From an uncultured Synechococcaceae cyanobacterium (GTDB taxonomy: Bacteria > Cyanobacteriota > Cyanobacteriia > PCC-6307 > Cyanobiaceae): a stretch of 64,000 nt of DNA. A model generated the notes under the pieces. It worked only from the letters and a program-made list of their open reading frames with translations. It did not search any database and had not been told where the DNA came from. The translations under genes were made by a program, and so were the position numbers. Each line of letters opens with the position of its first letter. The first letter of the stretch is position 1. Positions 46,080 through 56,288 of this stretch are shown piece after piece. The DNA is taken from assembly GCA_902536065.1 (NCBI GenBank), contig CACAVZ010000003.1:62001-126000 (forward strand), given 5' to 3'.

Positions 46080-46211
46080 ATGCTGGTATTCCTAGTCCAA
46101 TGTGGATTTGGACGTGGAAAACAACCTGCAAATTGTGGAAAATCTAGCCCAAAATACTTTCAAGATTTTATATTAAGAATACTTATATATACTAAGTCTA
46201 TTAAGACTTAG
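46080..46211 (+). CDS. Possible 43-aa ORF
   Basis: An ATG-started frame gives a small protein with two cysteines (LVQCGFG, ANCGKS) and a basic end (ILIYTKSIKT). There is no ribosome-binding site upstream (only an A/T run) and no known family. It may be chance, although its composition (FGRGKQP, SSPKYFQD) is less AT-biased than random spacer. Treat as tentative. Confidence 0.25.
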   Translation: MLVFLVQCGFGRGKQPANCGKSSPKYFQDFILRILIYTKSIKT

Positions 46212-46231
46212 TTGAGAAAGAGACAGGTGAT

Positions 46232-47380
46232 TCATTGATTTTCAACGGATTTTCTTAAGATTTGGTCTTCATTAGGCAAGCGAAGCGTGACTGGTCCCAA
46301 GGGATGATTTGAATTTGGATAAACACTATGGTGATGGTGATTATGTTCATGTTGATGAGTCTCTACATGTTCATATTCCAAGGAATCTTTTTCTCCTGAG
46401 TTTAATTTTTCTTGGTTATGAGTTGGTATTTGATTTTGTATTTCACAAGCACCATTACATTCAGGATCACATAAATCACAACTGATACCTAAGCCTTCCA
46501 CATGGTCATGATGACTTTCTTGTACCATTCCAACTTCTTTTTCAAATCCAAATAAATTTGATCTATATTTACAAGTTGAGCAATTCATAAAATTATTACC
46601 TTCGTTATTAAGAATCTCTTCAATCCTTTCTGCAAAAGTGTCAACCACATAAGACTGTGACGAAAGATATTTTGCATGTATAAATGAAATATTTGGATTA
46701 TTAACCGCAACTAAATCACTCTGCCTTTTTATTCTGGTCACAAGGACACCTGAGAAAAGGAAATAAGGAAAAATAATTATATTTTTATAACCAAGTCTCA
46801 CAACATTTTTCAAGCCAGGTTCAACAAGAGGGAAAGTTACTCCAGAAAAGACTGTTTCCCCCCACCCTAAACCAATACCCTCAACGATCATTCTCGTAAT
46901 TTTTGAAACATTGGAATTCGCATCTGGGTCAGAAGAACCTCTACCAACAACAACTAATAATGATTCTTCAGGTTTGAGATTATTATTTTGTTTAAATGCA
47001 TCTTTAACTCTTTCACAAGCTGCACTAATCATTAAATTATTAATACCTAATTCTCTTCCATAAATTATTTCAATACCTGTTTTACTTGAATAATTCATAA
47101 GCAAGCTAGGGATATCATTTTTCACATGGCCAGCAGCGAAAAGCATTGCGGGTATTGCAATTACTTTTTTTATAGAAAGATCTCTTAACTTGTCTAGAGC
47201 ATCAACAAGTGAAGGTTTAGCGAATTCCAAGAAACCATATTCAACCAAAAAGTTTGGATATCTTTTTTGGATTAACTTAGTTAATTCTTGAAATTCAGTA
47301 ATGGCTAGTTTATTTCTACTCCCGTGTCCACAGATAAGTATCGCGACTTGATTATTTAACTTCGAATCTAAATTATCCAA
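46232..47380 (-). CDS. cbiX: CbiX-type chelatase (sirohydrochlorin cobalt/ferrochelatase), long form
   Basis: CbiX inserts Co2+ into sirohydrochlorin in the B12 route; relatives insert iron for siroheme. The 382-residue protein has two chelatase repeats: ICGHGSRN near residue 16 with the metal His and AMLFAAGHVKND near 77, then VVGRGSSDP near 143 and PYFLFSGVLVTRIK near 210. The C-terminus has CSTC near 272 and CDLCDPECNGAC near 303, which may hold an iron-sulfur cluster, and a His-rich run HEHNHHHH near 350, which likely stores metal. It supplies the B12 that NrdJ needs. It is divergent from the FAD oxidase gene. Confidence 0.88.
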   Translation of the reverse strand: MDNLDSKLNNQVAILICGHGSRNKLAITEFQELTKLIQKRYPNFLVEYGFLEFAKPSLVDALDKLRDLSIKKVIAIPAMLFAAGHVKNDIPSLLMNYSSKTGIEIIYGRELGINNLMISAACERVKDAFKQNNNLKPEESLLVVVGRGSSDPDANSNVSKITRMIVEGIGLGWGETVFSGVTFPLVEPGLKNVVRLGYKNIIIFPYFLFSGVLVTRIKRQSDLVAVNNPNISFIHAKYLSSQSYVVDTFAERIEEILNNEGNNFMNCSTCKYRSNLFGFEKEVGMVQESHHDHVEGLGISCDLCDPECNGACEIQNQIPTHNQEKLNSGEKDSLEYEHVETHQHEHNHHHHSVYPNSNHPLGPVTLRLPNEDQILRKSVENQ

Positions 47381-47427
47381 AATCTAGTTATTACTTATAC
47401 CATAATAGTAAAGAACATTATCATGTA

Positions 47428-48702
47428 GTGAAAAATAATAGTTTGCTTGAAGTTCCAAATATCAACTCAAAGGATGCAAAAGTAGAGAAATTAATTTATG
47501 ACGTTGATGACTCCATATTTAATAAGGGTAATTCTTCTAATGAAAAATTCGAGCATCTTTGTGTATGTAGTGGAGGTACAACCTCTAGTTGCGCAAAAAA
47601 TGGTTTTACAACTCTGGATCTTAGAAAAAATTACAGCAAAATCCACCTAGATAGAAAAACCAATTTAGTAACAATTGGAGGTGGAGTAATAATGGGGGAT
47701 CTAATAAATCATTTACAAAAACATAATCGAAGTTTTCCAATCGGACTTTCTAAACTTCCTGGAGCAGGCTATATACTTACTGGTGGAGTAAGCCCGCTTA
47801 GTAGAGCCTACGGATTAGCTATTGATAATATTGAATCAATTAAAGGTTTCTTGGGAAATGGTACATTTATCTCTTTAAAAAAAAATGAGATAAATCCAGA
47901 TGAACAATTGATTTGGGAAGCAATTAAAGGAGCAGCACCCTTCTTTTCAATTATTACCGAAATAGAACTTAAGACTATCAAATCTAATCCAATAAAGGTT
48001 ATTGAAGGATTTGTAAATCCAAATGAACTTTCAGAAATAATTAAACTATCAGAGGAATTTCCAGAAAATATTAGTCTTCAATGGATTTATGCCCAAAAAA
48101 TTTATATATATATTTTTGCTGAACTCAATAATTTAGAGGATAAAAGAACAGAAGATCACTTAATGCGTCTAGACAAATTTCCCGCCCTAGAAAAAAAATT
48201 GCATGAGAACTTTAACAAAATTAATTTTTTTCCAAAGGAATTGAATTTATATGAGCTGAATGCAAATAACCATTCTGAGGTAATTAGTCTACTTGGAGAA
48301 GATTTAAAAAATGATATCCCAATTTTCATAAAATGTTTGAGTGAAATAATGGATAATAAACCTAATAATTCCTGTTATGTTGCTTCTCAACAATTAGGTG
48401 GCAAAACTAAAAAGTTAAATCATGGCTCAAGCTTTTTTGTTCATAGAAAAAGTACTTGGAAACCATGGATATATGCATCATGGAAAAAAAATGATCTTCA
48501 AGAAAAAAAAGTCGCTCTGGAATGGATTTATAAATCATGGAGCATGCTAAAAAGGTTTTATCCAAATATTCACTTAGCTCAATTGCATAATCATTTGAAT
48601 TCTCATGAAGAAGAAATTACATTAGCCTTCGCAGATAGAATGAATGAATTAAAAACTTTAAAGAATATTTTTGACCCACGAGGAATTTTGCCTCCTTTAT
48701 AA
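47428..48702 (+). CDS. FAD-linked oxidase/dehydrogenase (PCMH-type FAD-binding)
   Basis: The 424-residue protein has the PCMH FAD-binding fold: CVCSGGTTSS near residue 48, TIGGGVIMGDLINHL near 86 and LPGAGYILTGGVSPLSRAYGLAID near 110. The C-terminal end AFADRMNELKTLKNIFDPRGILPP is the substrate domain end seen in GlcD/VAO-like enzymes. It would oxidise a hydroxy acid or alcohol. It starts with GTG at 47428. The sulP gene follows after 30 bases in the same direction. Substrate unknown. Confidence 0.85.
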   Translation: MKNNSLLEVPNINSKDAKVEKLIYDVDDSIFNKGNSSNEKFEHLCVCSGGTTSSCAKNGFTTLDLRKNYSKIHLDRKTNLVTIGGGVIMGDLINHLQKHNRSFPIGLSKLPGAGYILTGGVSPLSRAYGLAIDNIESIKGFLGNGTFISLKKNEINPDEQLIWEAIKGAAPFFSIITEIELKTIKSNPIKVIEGFVNPNELSEIIKLSEEFPENISLQWIYAQKIYIYIFAELNNLEDKRTEDHLMRLDKFPALEKKLHENFNKINFFPKELNLYELNANNHSEVISLLGEDLKNDIPIFIKCLSEIMDNKPNNSCYVASQQLGGKTKKLNHGSSFFVHRKSTWKPWIYASWKKNDLQEKKVALEWIYKSWSMLKRFYPNIHLAQLHNHLNSHEEEITLAFADRMNELKTLKNIFDPRGILPPL

Positions 48703-48732
48703 GGTAACTTCTTAATTATAAAGAAACTTAAA

Positions 48733-50298
48733 ATGTCAAATTTCTCAAGATATTTATCTAAAAATTGGTTAGATGATCCAAAGTCAAATATTCTCTCTGG
48801 CTTAGTTGTTGCTTTTGCAATGATTCCAGAAGCGATTGCTTTTTCAGGTATAGCCGGTGTAGATCCTAAAGTTGGCCTTTTTGGTGCATTTTGCTTATCA
48901 ATAACAATTGCGATTGTGGGAGGAAGAAGGGGAATGATCACTTCCGCTACAGGTTCAACAGCTCTTTTAATGACTGGACTTGTTGCTTATGGAGAATCAC
49001 AAGCTCCTGGATTAGGAGTCCCTTATCTTATCGCAGCTGGAATATTAACTGGAATACTCCAAATTCTTTGGGGATATTTAAGACTTGCCTACCAAATGCG
49101 ATTCGTGCCAACAGGAGTATTAAGTGGATTTGTAAATGCACTAGCACTTTTAATTTTTCAAGCACAACTACCTCAGTTAGGAATAGGTATTAAAGAATCA
49201 AAAGGATTAGTTGAACAAACTATAAGTCAATATCCAGTTAACTCTCAGATTCCAGTAGTTTGGATTCTTGTAATCCTAGGATTAGTAATTATCTATGGGC
49301 TTCCAAAAATCACAAAAGTAGTCCCATCTCAACTTATCGCAATAGTAGTAATTACTCTTATAAGCATATTCTTTAATCTAGATGTCCCAACAGTTAGCGA
49401 TTTGGGTAAATTACCTGATGGATTACCAAGTATTTCTCTTCCTTTTGGATCAATAGAAAATGTGAAAGTACCTTTTAGTCTTGAAACATTAGGGATAATT
49501 TTACCGACTTCACTTGCAATATCTCTCGTGGGTTTAATGGAAACCTTTTTAACTCAAGACATCTTAGACGATGTAACTGATACAAGTTCTAATAAAAATA
49601 AAGAAGCAAGAGGACAGGGAATCGCAAATATTGTGGCATCCTTATTTGGCGGAATGGCAGGATGTGCCTTAGTTGGGCAATCTGTCATGAATACTGAAAA
49701 TGGTGGCAAATCTAGATTATCAACACTCTCCTCAGGTATATCTTTACTAATTATGATTATCCTCTTGAAGTCTTGGATTGGAGCAATACCAATGGCTGCT
49801 TTAGTAGCAATCATGATAACGATCGCAATAAGTACAGCAGATATTAATGGATTAAAAAATATTAGAAAGATTCCTAAAAGCGATACTGCAGTAATGCTTA
49901 TGACATTCGCAGTCACAATGCTTACAAAACCTCATAATCTTGCACTTGGAGTTATTGCAGGAGTTGCATTAGCTGCAATTCTTTTCAGCAGAAAAGTCGC
50001 AAAAGTTATAACTGTCTCAAGAGCTAAAGAAAATAATTTGATTACCTACAAAGTAAAAGGACAATTATTTTTTGTAAGTAAAATTTATTTTTTACAAGGA
50101 TTTGATATTTATGAACATCCTGAAAATATTGTAATTGATATGTCTTTAGCTCATATTTGGGATCAAAGTGGAGTTGTTGCTCTTGAACAAATTATTAGAA
50201 AATTCCAGAATGGTGGTTCTAAAGTTGAAATTGTAGGATTAAATAAAGAGAGTCTTAACTTATTTGAAAGACTAGGTGGCATTGAAAGCGCTCATTAA
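48733..50298 (+). CDS. SulP-family anion transporter with STAS domain
   Basis: The 521-residue protein has about ten to twelve membrane segments, with the SulP signature VVAFAMIPEAIAFSGIAGVDPKVG near residue 25, then GLVAYGESQ and GGMAGCALVGQSVMNTENGG near 305. A STAS domain covers the last 100 residues (IVIDMSLAHIWDQSGV near 473). SulP carriers in marine cyanobacteria include BicA, a Na+-dependent bicarbonate transporter; sulfate is the other candidate. Which anion is moved cannot be told here. It is convergent with metA. Confidence 0.9.
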   Translation: MSNFSRYLSKNWLDDPKSNILSGLVVAFAMIPEAIAFSGIAGVDPKVGLFGAFCLSITIAIVGGRRGMITSATGSTALLMTGLVAYGESQAPGLGVPYLIAAGILTGILQILWGYLRLAYQMRFVPTGVLSGFVNALALLIFQAQLPQLGIGIKESKGLVEQTISQYPVNSQIPVVWILVILGLVIIYGLPKITKVVPSQLIAIVVITLISIFFNLDVPTVSDLGKLPDGLPSISLPFGSIENVKVPFSLETLGIILPTSLAISLVGLMETFLTQDILDDVTDTSSNKNKEARGQGIANIVASLFGGMAGCALVGQSVMNTENGGKSRLSTLSSGISLLIMIILLKSWIGAIPMAALVAIMITIAISTADINGLKNIRKIPKSDTAVMLMTFAVTMLTKPHNLALGVIAGVALAAILFSRKVAKVITVSRAKENNLITYKVKGQLFFVSKIYFLQGFDIYEHPENIVIDMSLAHIWDQSGVVALEQIIRKFQNGGSKVEIVGLNKESLNLFERLGGIESAH

Positions 50299-50302
50299 AA
50301 AG

Positions 50303-51193
50303 TTAATTAAGACTAACTTGTTGATAACAAAACCAAAGCCATTGCTGAAAAAGCAAATTCCTATGAGATCTCCAAGCGGTTTTTGAACTATTTAGATCAA
50401 AATTTTCAGGAGGAGGAACATCTCCCTTTTCTTTGTCTCTTTCAATTTCACTAATAATTCTATGCACTGTATATTCAGGATGACCTAAATGCATAAGTTG
50501 TTTTTGATCATTAGATTCAAATATTGTATATCCAACGTTTTCTCCATAAGCCAACAAATTCAATTTCCCTTCTTTTTGGGCCTTCTCCATTTCCAAATCT
50601 GGTAATCCTGCAAATCTACTTTGAGGACATATAAATTCATCATCTTGTGTACCCATCAAAGGGTGACCAGGAACAAGACTTTTTAAAGGGAATACCCCAA
50701 ATAATTTCCTATCAAAAACTTGCTTATCAACCCCTGCCAAATAAGCCAGCGCAAAGCCCGCCCAACATAATCCAAGAGTACTCGCACAAGAATTTCTGGC
50801 TTCATTTACAATTTTTACAAATTCATCCCAATACTTAACCTCCTCAAATGCTAGGTGTTCAATAGGTGCTCCAGTAATAATGATTCCATCTAACGGTTCT
50901 GGATTATTTGCCTCTTCCCAAGTTATGTATAGATTATTTAGATGATTAAGATCCCACGTTTTATAAGAGTGAGTTTCAAGCTTTATCCAAACTGGCTCAA
51001 TTTGAAGAGGAGATAAACCAAGTGGATGTAATAAGTTAAATTCATACTGCTTGCCTAGAGGCATGATATTTAAAATACCAATCCTAAGAGGACGTATATC
51101 CTGTCTTTTCGCCAATTCTGGTTCGATCCAAGATATATGATTTTTCTCAACATCACTAATTTTGTGATAGTTACTAGGAATTATTAAAGCCAA
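50303..51193 (-). CDS. metA: Homoserine O-acyltransferase (MetA type)
   Basis: MetA acylates homoserine (succinyl or acetyl) as the first step to methionine. The 296-residue protein has LNIMPLGKQYEFNLLHPLG near residue 41, ITGAPIEHLAFEEVKYW near 109, the catalytic Cys in TLGLCWAGFA near 143 and the His in HLGHPEYTVHR near 237. It lies 13 bases after metY on the same strand, so the two form a methionine operon. Since the partner is MetY (an O-acetylhomoserine enzyme), acetyl transfer is more likely than succinyl; this is inference. Confidence 0.93.
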   Translation of the reverse strand: MALIIPSNYHKISDVEKNHISWIEPELAKRQDIRPLRIGILNIMPLGKQYEFNLLHPLGLSPLQIEPVWIKLETHSYKTWDLNHLNNLYITWEEANNPEPLDGIIITGAPIEHLAFEEVKYWDEFVKIVNEARNSCASTLGLCWAGFALAYLAGVDKQVFDRKLFGVFPLKSLVPGHPLMGTQDDEFICPQSRFAGLPDLEMEKAQKEGKLNLLAYGENVGYTIFESNDQKQLMHLGHPEYTVHRIISEIERDKEKGDVPPPENFDLNSSKTAWRSHRNLLFQQWLWFCYQQVSLN

Positions 51194-51206
51194 TAAATCT
51201 CCTTTC

Positions 51207-52541
<1,335 letters not shown>

Positions 52542-52607
52542 TTAAATAATCCTATTATCTATTTAACTTAAAAAAGTTCAAAAAAAAAACAAAAAAAAGA
52601 TAAATAT

Positions 52608-53309
52608 TTATAAATCCTTTTTTAATGAGGGGTAATTATCTTTAATATACGAACTCAAATCCTCTTTTATCGCAGATCTGAGTTTCTCAATATTTGCAGA
52701 ATCAATTATTGGGAAAGTTTGATTAGCCTCAGGATCTTTTTCAGTAATTGATTTCCAATTTTTACCTACATCTTTTTCAGAGTTGTTAAGAACCTCATCA
52801 AAATTGAAACACTTATCATTGTTCTTAGCATCAAATTCGCTAAAAGCTTTATTTATAAGCTCTTTTCTATTTTCGAATAGATTCTTAGCTTTTAAAGTAT
52901 CTGGAAGACCCATAACTGGTTGTAATTCCTTAAGAAGTTTTATTTCCTCTTCAATTAAGAGTGTCCAAACACCATATTTATTTTTTGGAAGATTAGAATT
53001 ACTAAAAATATTAATTTCATCGAGGTAAAAATTTAACCATAGATAATAAGATTTTTCTTCAATAGTTTTTTTAACGGATATCTTTTTATTTTGGATCTTT
53101 GGGAGTAACTTTTCTGCCTTCTTTAAAAACTGTCTGTCTTCTCTTTCTAAATTTATTAATCCCCATCTTTGACTGTAGTCCCATAAATCTTCGTATCTTG
53201 TTAAGTCTTCTTGATTCCAACCAAGAGCTTTAAGTTCATGAGAACGATGAGTTAATTCCTTTTTCAAAAAAAACCTTTTAAACCATAATAATTCTAACCC
53301 TGCAATCAA
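52608..53309 (-). CDS. Conserved hypothetical protein with N-terminal hydrophobic segment
   Basis: The 233-residue protein is mostly helical and charged, with Lys/Glu-rich repeats and several Trp residues. A hydrophobic start precedes a basic part (WFKRFFLKKELTHRSHELK). The assigned start is TTG at 53309. The frame stays open for eleven more codons upstream, all hydrophobic, before a stop, so the true N-terminus may include a longer membrane anchor with a non-standard start. No known family. It lies downstream of the 515-aa gene on the same strand, 50 bases away. Confidence 0.65.
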   Translation of the reverse strand: MIAGLELLWFKRFFLKKELTHRSHELKALGWNQEDLTRYEDLWDYSQRWGLINLEREDRQFLKKAEKLLPKIQNKKISVKKTIEEKSYYLWLNFYLDEINIFSNSNLPKNKYGVWTLLIEEEIKLLKELQPVMGLPDTLKAKNLFENRKELINKAFSEFDAKNNDKCFNFDEVLNNSEKDVGKNWKSITEKDPEANQTFPIIDSANIEKLRSAIKEDLSSYIKDNYPSLKKDL

Positions 53310-53359
53310 GATTAGTAAATAAATTAAGAACTTTACTTTCTAGTAAATTAGAAAAATTA

Positions 53360-54907
53360 TCAATTATTAAAATATTTATTAATAATTTTCAATACATTGA
53401 TATAACTAGGATTCTTTTTAGAAATTTGATTAGTATATTTATCTGTTTTAAGGGCGTTTTGCTCTTTGTCAATAAATAATTTCTCATAAAATTTTTCAAT
53501 ATCATCAAAAAGATAATCTCCTTTTAATTTTTCATTTAGTTCGAAAGATAATTCAGATTTCACAGATTCTTGGCAAAAATTAGTGATTTCTTCTGAACTA
53601 ATTAAAACCTTGTAAATTTCTTTTTTTTCTTCTGAATTGGCATTAAAGCATAAATAAGTCAGATTTATCATTGAACAATTATTATTCTTGATTTTGAATT
53701 CTTTATATATGTCTGGCCAAAATTTTAAAGATTTTAGACCTTCTAAAGCTCCTTGACTGAGAGAGTATCTATTACACCAATTTACAAATTCTGAGACATC
53801 TTTTGGACATCTTTTGAGTTGCAAAAGCATATCTGATAAAACTTGTCCTGCTTGAAAATTCCGTGTTGGTTTTCCTTCAGTTGGTAGAGTCATACTCCCT
53901 AAGACATCAGCCTTGACAGCATTTAACTGAGAAAAAGTATAATCTCCTTTTTCACAAAATTTATCATTAATTATTTCCCTTGCACTAATTATTTCTTCAC
54001 CATAACCAAGTTCTTTTAATGAAAGATATTGATTCTCTAATTTATTTTCTTTTCTAACTTTTATTGATACTGATGCGGCCTGATCTAAACATTGAGTTAA
54101 CAAAATCGTATTAATGGTAGGCAGCATTCCTGGCTTATCGGAATGAAAGTTATTTACAAAACCTGCAAATATTGATGAGATATTTTTTATTGATTTTATA
54201 TATTGACATTCAATATTGTGAACTCCAGGAGAAACTTGTATTTTCGGTGACAATTGATTCAAAATGCGTGCTCCTATTAATGCTGTTAGCGCATCAGGAT
54301 GGCAGAAATTTGCAGTAAAACTATCATTAGGATTTCGTAAAGCTCCGTGACGATGAAATCCTGTAAAAAAAGCTAAATTTGGATATTTATTACAAAGAAT
54401 AAAAGGGTTTTTATTTTTATTATCAATACAAAAAGAACCGACTAGACAGCCAAGAACCACATTTTCTCTTTTTAAATTTTTTCTGAGTTCTAAAGCATTT
54501 TTAACATCATCTTGTATGTGATTACTATTTGAAGCAAGAATAACTATCTCACATTTCAAGAGAAGATCTTTTAGATCAAAAGACTTTATTTTTCCCTCTG
54601 AAGAATCATTTCCCATTCTCTTGATCTTTTCAATAATCTCATTATCCATATCAGAAATAACATCATTTGAGAAAGCACCTAACAAATCTCTATCTTCCCT
54701 AGGAGCCAGGAGAATATTATTTGATTTTCCATGCATCGCACAGTTGTATGCTAGTGATGCAGGATATAAACCAACACTGTAAAATCCAACTTTGCTATTC
54801 TCTATATCTTCAATCAATGAATAAAAATATTTTTCATCTTTGATGTTTTCTACGAAATTATTCTTCATTTTTGGAAACTTTTGATAATTTTTTAATTTCT
54901 TACCCAT
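53360..54907 (-). CDS. Uncharacterised 515-aa Rossmann-like dehydrogenase-type protein
   Basis: The protein begins with a nucleotide-binding-like stretch VGFYSVGLYPASLAYNCAMHG near residue 39, and EIVILASNSNHIQDDV near 122, as in glycerol-3-phosphate dehydrogenase-like NAD(P) enzymes, though the GxGxxG is replaced by GLYPAS. A conserved-looking centre reads GFHRHGALRNPNDSFTANFCHPDALTA near 190. The C-terminal half is helical. It is divergent from stpA (glucosylglycerol phosphatase), about 120 bases apart, so it may act in compatible-solute metabolism, perhaps on glycerol-3-phosphate. Function unproven. Confidence 0.6.
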   Translation of the reverse strand: MGKKLKNYQKFPKMKNNFVENIKDEKYFYSLIEDIENSKVGFYSVGLYPASLAYNCAMHGKSNNILLAPREDRDLLGAFSNDVISDMDNEIIEKIKRMGNDSSEGKIKSFDLKDLLLKCEIVILASNSNHIQDDVKNALELRKNLKRENVVLGCLVGSFCIDNKNKNPFILCNKYPNLAFFTGFHRHGALRNPNDSFTANFCHPDALTALIGARILNQLSPKIQVSPGVHNIECQYIKSIKNISSIFAGFVNNFHSDKPGMLPTINTILLTQCLDQAASVSIKVRKENKLENQYLSLKELGYGEEIISAREIINDKFCEKGDYTFSQLNAVKADVLGSMTLPTEGKPTRNFQAGQVLSDMLLQLKRCPKDVSEFVNWCNRYSLSQGALEGLKSLKFWPDIYKEFKIKNNNCSMINLTYLCFNANSEEKKEIYKVLISSEEITNFCQESVKSELSFELNEKLKGDYLFDDIEKFYEKLFIDKEQNALKTDKYTNQISKKNPSYINVLKIINKYFNN

Positions 54908-55027
54908 ACCAACATTTTTCTACATTAAAGCAATTTTTGACCATAGCAAATTATTTATTGAAAATATTGAGTTTTTTAATTTATAATTTTTGAAAAAGTG
55001 GAAATTTAAAGAAAAATAATTATAAAT

Positions 55028-56248
55028 ATGGAATATATGACAAGTAATTTAAATGAACAAAAACAATTAATTTCTTCTAAAAATATCTTATTTATTCAAG
55101 ACATTGACGGAGTTTGTATCCCTTTAGTTAAAGATCCAATGACTAGAGAATTAGAATCAAAATATATCTATGCAGTAAAAGAATTTGCCAAGGAATTCTT
55201 TGTGTTAACTTGCGGGGAACATGAAGGTCCAAGAGGAGTTAACAGAATAATAGAGCGGAGTTTAAGGAGCACTACTGAGCCTAAAAATAAAGAACTATAT
55301 TTAAGAGGTTTAGCTGCCTGTGGAGTAGAGTATCAAGAAAGTAATGGTGAAACAAGTTTTGAAGGGATCTCAGAAAAAGAACTAAGTTTTTTATCTAAAG
55401 TACCTAGTTTAATAAGACCAAAATTTAATTATATAGTTAAGAATATTTTTCCTGAACTTAGCCAAGAGGATATCAATTTTCACGCAGTAAAATCAATCTG
55501 TGAAACACGCTTCTCGCCAACGATTAATTTCAATAGTCTATTTGATTTAGTTCATGAAGATTCTGATAAAAGAAAGCTTATTCAAATTAGTTTTGAAAAA
55601 ATGATGAATGAAATCATTTTAAAAGCTGAATCCGAAGGCCTCAAAAACTCATTTTTCCTTCATATTTCACCAAATTTAGGTAGTAAAAATGGAAGAGAAA
55701 CAATTAAACTTTCTTCTCAAGATGATATCGGATCAACAGACATACAATTACTTATTAAAGGAGCAGTTAAAGATTCTGGAGTTTTATTTCTTTTAAATAA
55801 ATTTATTGCGGATAAAACTGGTAAAGCTCCTTTTGGAAGAAATTTTAATTTTAGAAACTCTCCAAATTCTGTTACGGAAAAAATTGATTTATGCAAAAGA
55901 ACTATTCAAAAAGAAGATATGCCTTTAATTGTAGGAGTTGGTGACACAGTCACATCAAAAAAAAATAATGATGAAAAAAGTTATTCGAGAGGAGGAAGTG
56001 ACAGGTCTTTTCTAGAATTAATACAAATATTAGGTAATGAATTTGGGATAAAGAATAAAATAATTTTTGTAGATAGTAGCTATGGTGAAGTTGAAAGACC
56101 CTCGACAAAAAAAACTGGTTTAATAGGGATCAGTGATGTTCATGACAACTTAAAATTTGACATAGTTTTTAAAAATGGTCCCAAAGAATATATAAGTTGG
56201 TTTATTGAACTTGCTAATGAGAGATCAAACTTTAAAAAAAATACTTGA
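55028..56248 (+). CDS. stpA: Glucosylglycerol-3-phosphatase (StpA-like, HAD type)
   Basis: StpA removes phosphate from glucosylglycerol-phosphate to give the compatible solute glucosylglycerol. The 406-residue protein has the HAD motif I IQDIDGVCIPL near residue 27, VLTCGEHEGPRGVNR near 64 and VGVGDTVTSKKNN near 305 with the late acidic residues, close in length and layout to Synechocystis StpA. No ggpS synthase is seen in the window, so substrate supply in this cell is unclear. The family call is good. Confidence 0.82.
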   Translation: MEYMTSNLNEQKQLISSKNILFIQDIDGVCIPLVKDPMTRELESKYIYAVKEFAKEFFVLTCGEHEGPRGVNRIIERSLRSTTEPKNKELYLRGLAACGVEYQESNGETSFEGISEKELSFLSKVPSLIRPKFNYIVKNIFPELSQEDINFHAVKSICETRFSPTINFNSLFDLVHEDSDKRKLIQISFEKMMNEIILKAESEGLKNSFFLHISPNLGSKNGRETIKLSSQDDIGSTDIQLLIKGAVKDSGVLFLLNKFIADKTGKAPFGRNFNFRNSPNSVTEKIDLCKRTIQKEDMPLIVGVGDTVTSKKNNDEKSYSRGGSDRSFLELIQILGNEFGIKNKIIFVDSSYGEVERPSTKKTGLIGISDVHDNLKFDIVFKNGPKEYISWFIELANERSNFKKNT

Positions 56249-56288
56249 CTTTTTTATTTTCGAATGACAATTTATAAATAATAGATTC

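Larger units (their letters stand above)
45844..46231. other. Intergenic stretch with unassigned hairpins and a short ORF
   Basis: These 388 bases lie between two minus-strand genes, yet two plus-strand terminator-like hairpins occur here: 45984-46010 (GTTAGTTTTT/AAAAACTGAC then TTTTT) and about 46051-46076 (TCAACA/TGTTGA, then a T-run after 8 bases). A possible promoter (CATAAT near 45900) would give a transcript of about 95-100 bases. This may encode small RNAs. Confidence 0.4.

Noticed and set aside
46232-47380. Nickel chaperone because of the His-rich run
   Set aside because: The chelatase motifs and length identify CbiX; His-rich tails are known in that family.
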